Positions 6,230-6,340 of a stretch of DNA of 6,340 bases are shown in pieces (position 1 is the stretch's first letter; every line of letters begins with the position of its first letter). The notes beneath the pieces were generated by a model that had not been told where the DNA came from, made no database searches, and worked only from the letters and a program-made list of their open reading frames with translations. Source of the stretch: an uncultured Bacteroides sp. (GTDB lineage: Bacteria; Bacteroidota; Bacteroidia; Bacteroidales; Bacteroidaceae); NCBI GenBank assembly GCA_900546355.1, contig URCM01000136.1, positions 1-6,340 on the forward strand, given 5' to 3'. Position numbers and translations under genes: made by a program.

Positions 6230-6340
6230 CACAGTCGGATGATGAAAAAATAGATGAGGTATGAACAAATTGCGGACATTATTCTTTTTAGAAGCTGTTT
6301 TGAATTTATCGTGCGATGATTTGGGATGAGTTTTTGAGGC
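6230..6340 (+). other. right edge: possible start of a further gene, frames close early
   Basis: Downstream of the promoter-like box, an ATG at 6261 begins MNKLRTLFFLEAVLNLS and stops at 6327-6329 after 22 codons. The residues MNKLRTLFFL resemble the start of an exported protein's signal peptide, but the stop follows before a full one is formed. An alternative ATG at 6254 begins MRYEQIADIILFR and stops at 6317-6319. GAGG at 6256-6259 is too close to 6261 to be a good ribosome site. The stretch from about 6290 (AGAAGCTGTTTTGAATTT onward) could be the end of an inserted mobile element, or simply intergenic DNA. I cannot assign a gene here. Confidence 0.3.

Noticed and set aside
1..6340. CRISPR arrays, tRNA genes or riboswitches
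   Set aside because: No regularly spaced direct repeats, no tRNA-like T-arm with acceptor pairing, and no leader longer than about 60 bases in front of a host gene were seen.

Overview
The window looks like a chromosomal segment from a member of the Bacteroidales, most likely Bacteroides or a close relative. The evidence is the 3' end of a Bacteroides-type 5S rRNA, promoter-like boxes of the TAnnTTTG type used by the Bacteroidota primary sigma factor, start sites with little or no Shine-Dalgarno sequence, and a DUF3822-rsmD gene pair, an arrangement I associate with Bacteroidetes. No computed similarity search supports this; it rests on recognising the sequences.

Layout. Positions 1-87 hold the last part of a 5S rRNA gene and the rho-independent terminator that closes the ribosomal RNA operon. 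An IS1595-family insertion sequence (about 89-1172) landed in the terminator's T-tract. It has matched terminal inverted repeats and a likely 8-bp target duplication. Its only gene, a transposase read on the minus strand, is broken by four single-base frameshifts and one in-frame amber codon, so it is a dead copy. After a short promoter region come two closely spaced plus-strand genes, a MarC-family membrane protein (1243-1887) and a cardiolipin synthase (1892-3325), probably one transcription unit. They meet, tail to tail with a 1-base gap, a minus-strand pair: a DUF3822 protein (4681-3851) whose end overlaps the start of rsmD, a 16S rRNA guanine-N2 methyltransferase (3860-3327). A 59-bp divergent intergenic region separates this pair from a RecD/Dda-like superfamily 1B DNA helicase on the plus strand (4741-6156). 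The last 180 bases hold a weak hairpin, a promoter-like box and the possible start of another gene whose reading frames close soon afterwards.

How the genes fit together. MarC and cardiolipin synthase are both inner-membrane proteins, one of unsettled transport function and one making the lipid cardiolipin. RsmD modifies 16S rRNA during 30S assembly, and the translationally coupled DUF3822 gene probably acts in a related housekeeping role that is not known. The helicase is a stand-alone DNA-processing enzyme with no RecB or RecC partner nearby.

Apart from the IS relic this is ordinary core-genome sequence. I found no convincing undescribed multi-gene system. The points most worth a second look are the IS insertion in an rRNA terminator, the DUF3822-RsmD coupling, and the possibly interrupted gene at the right edge.
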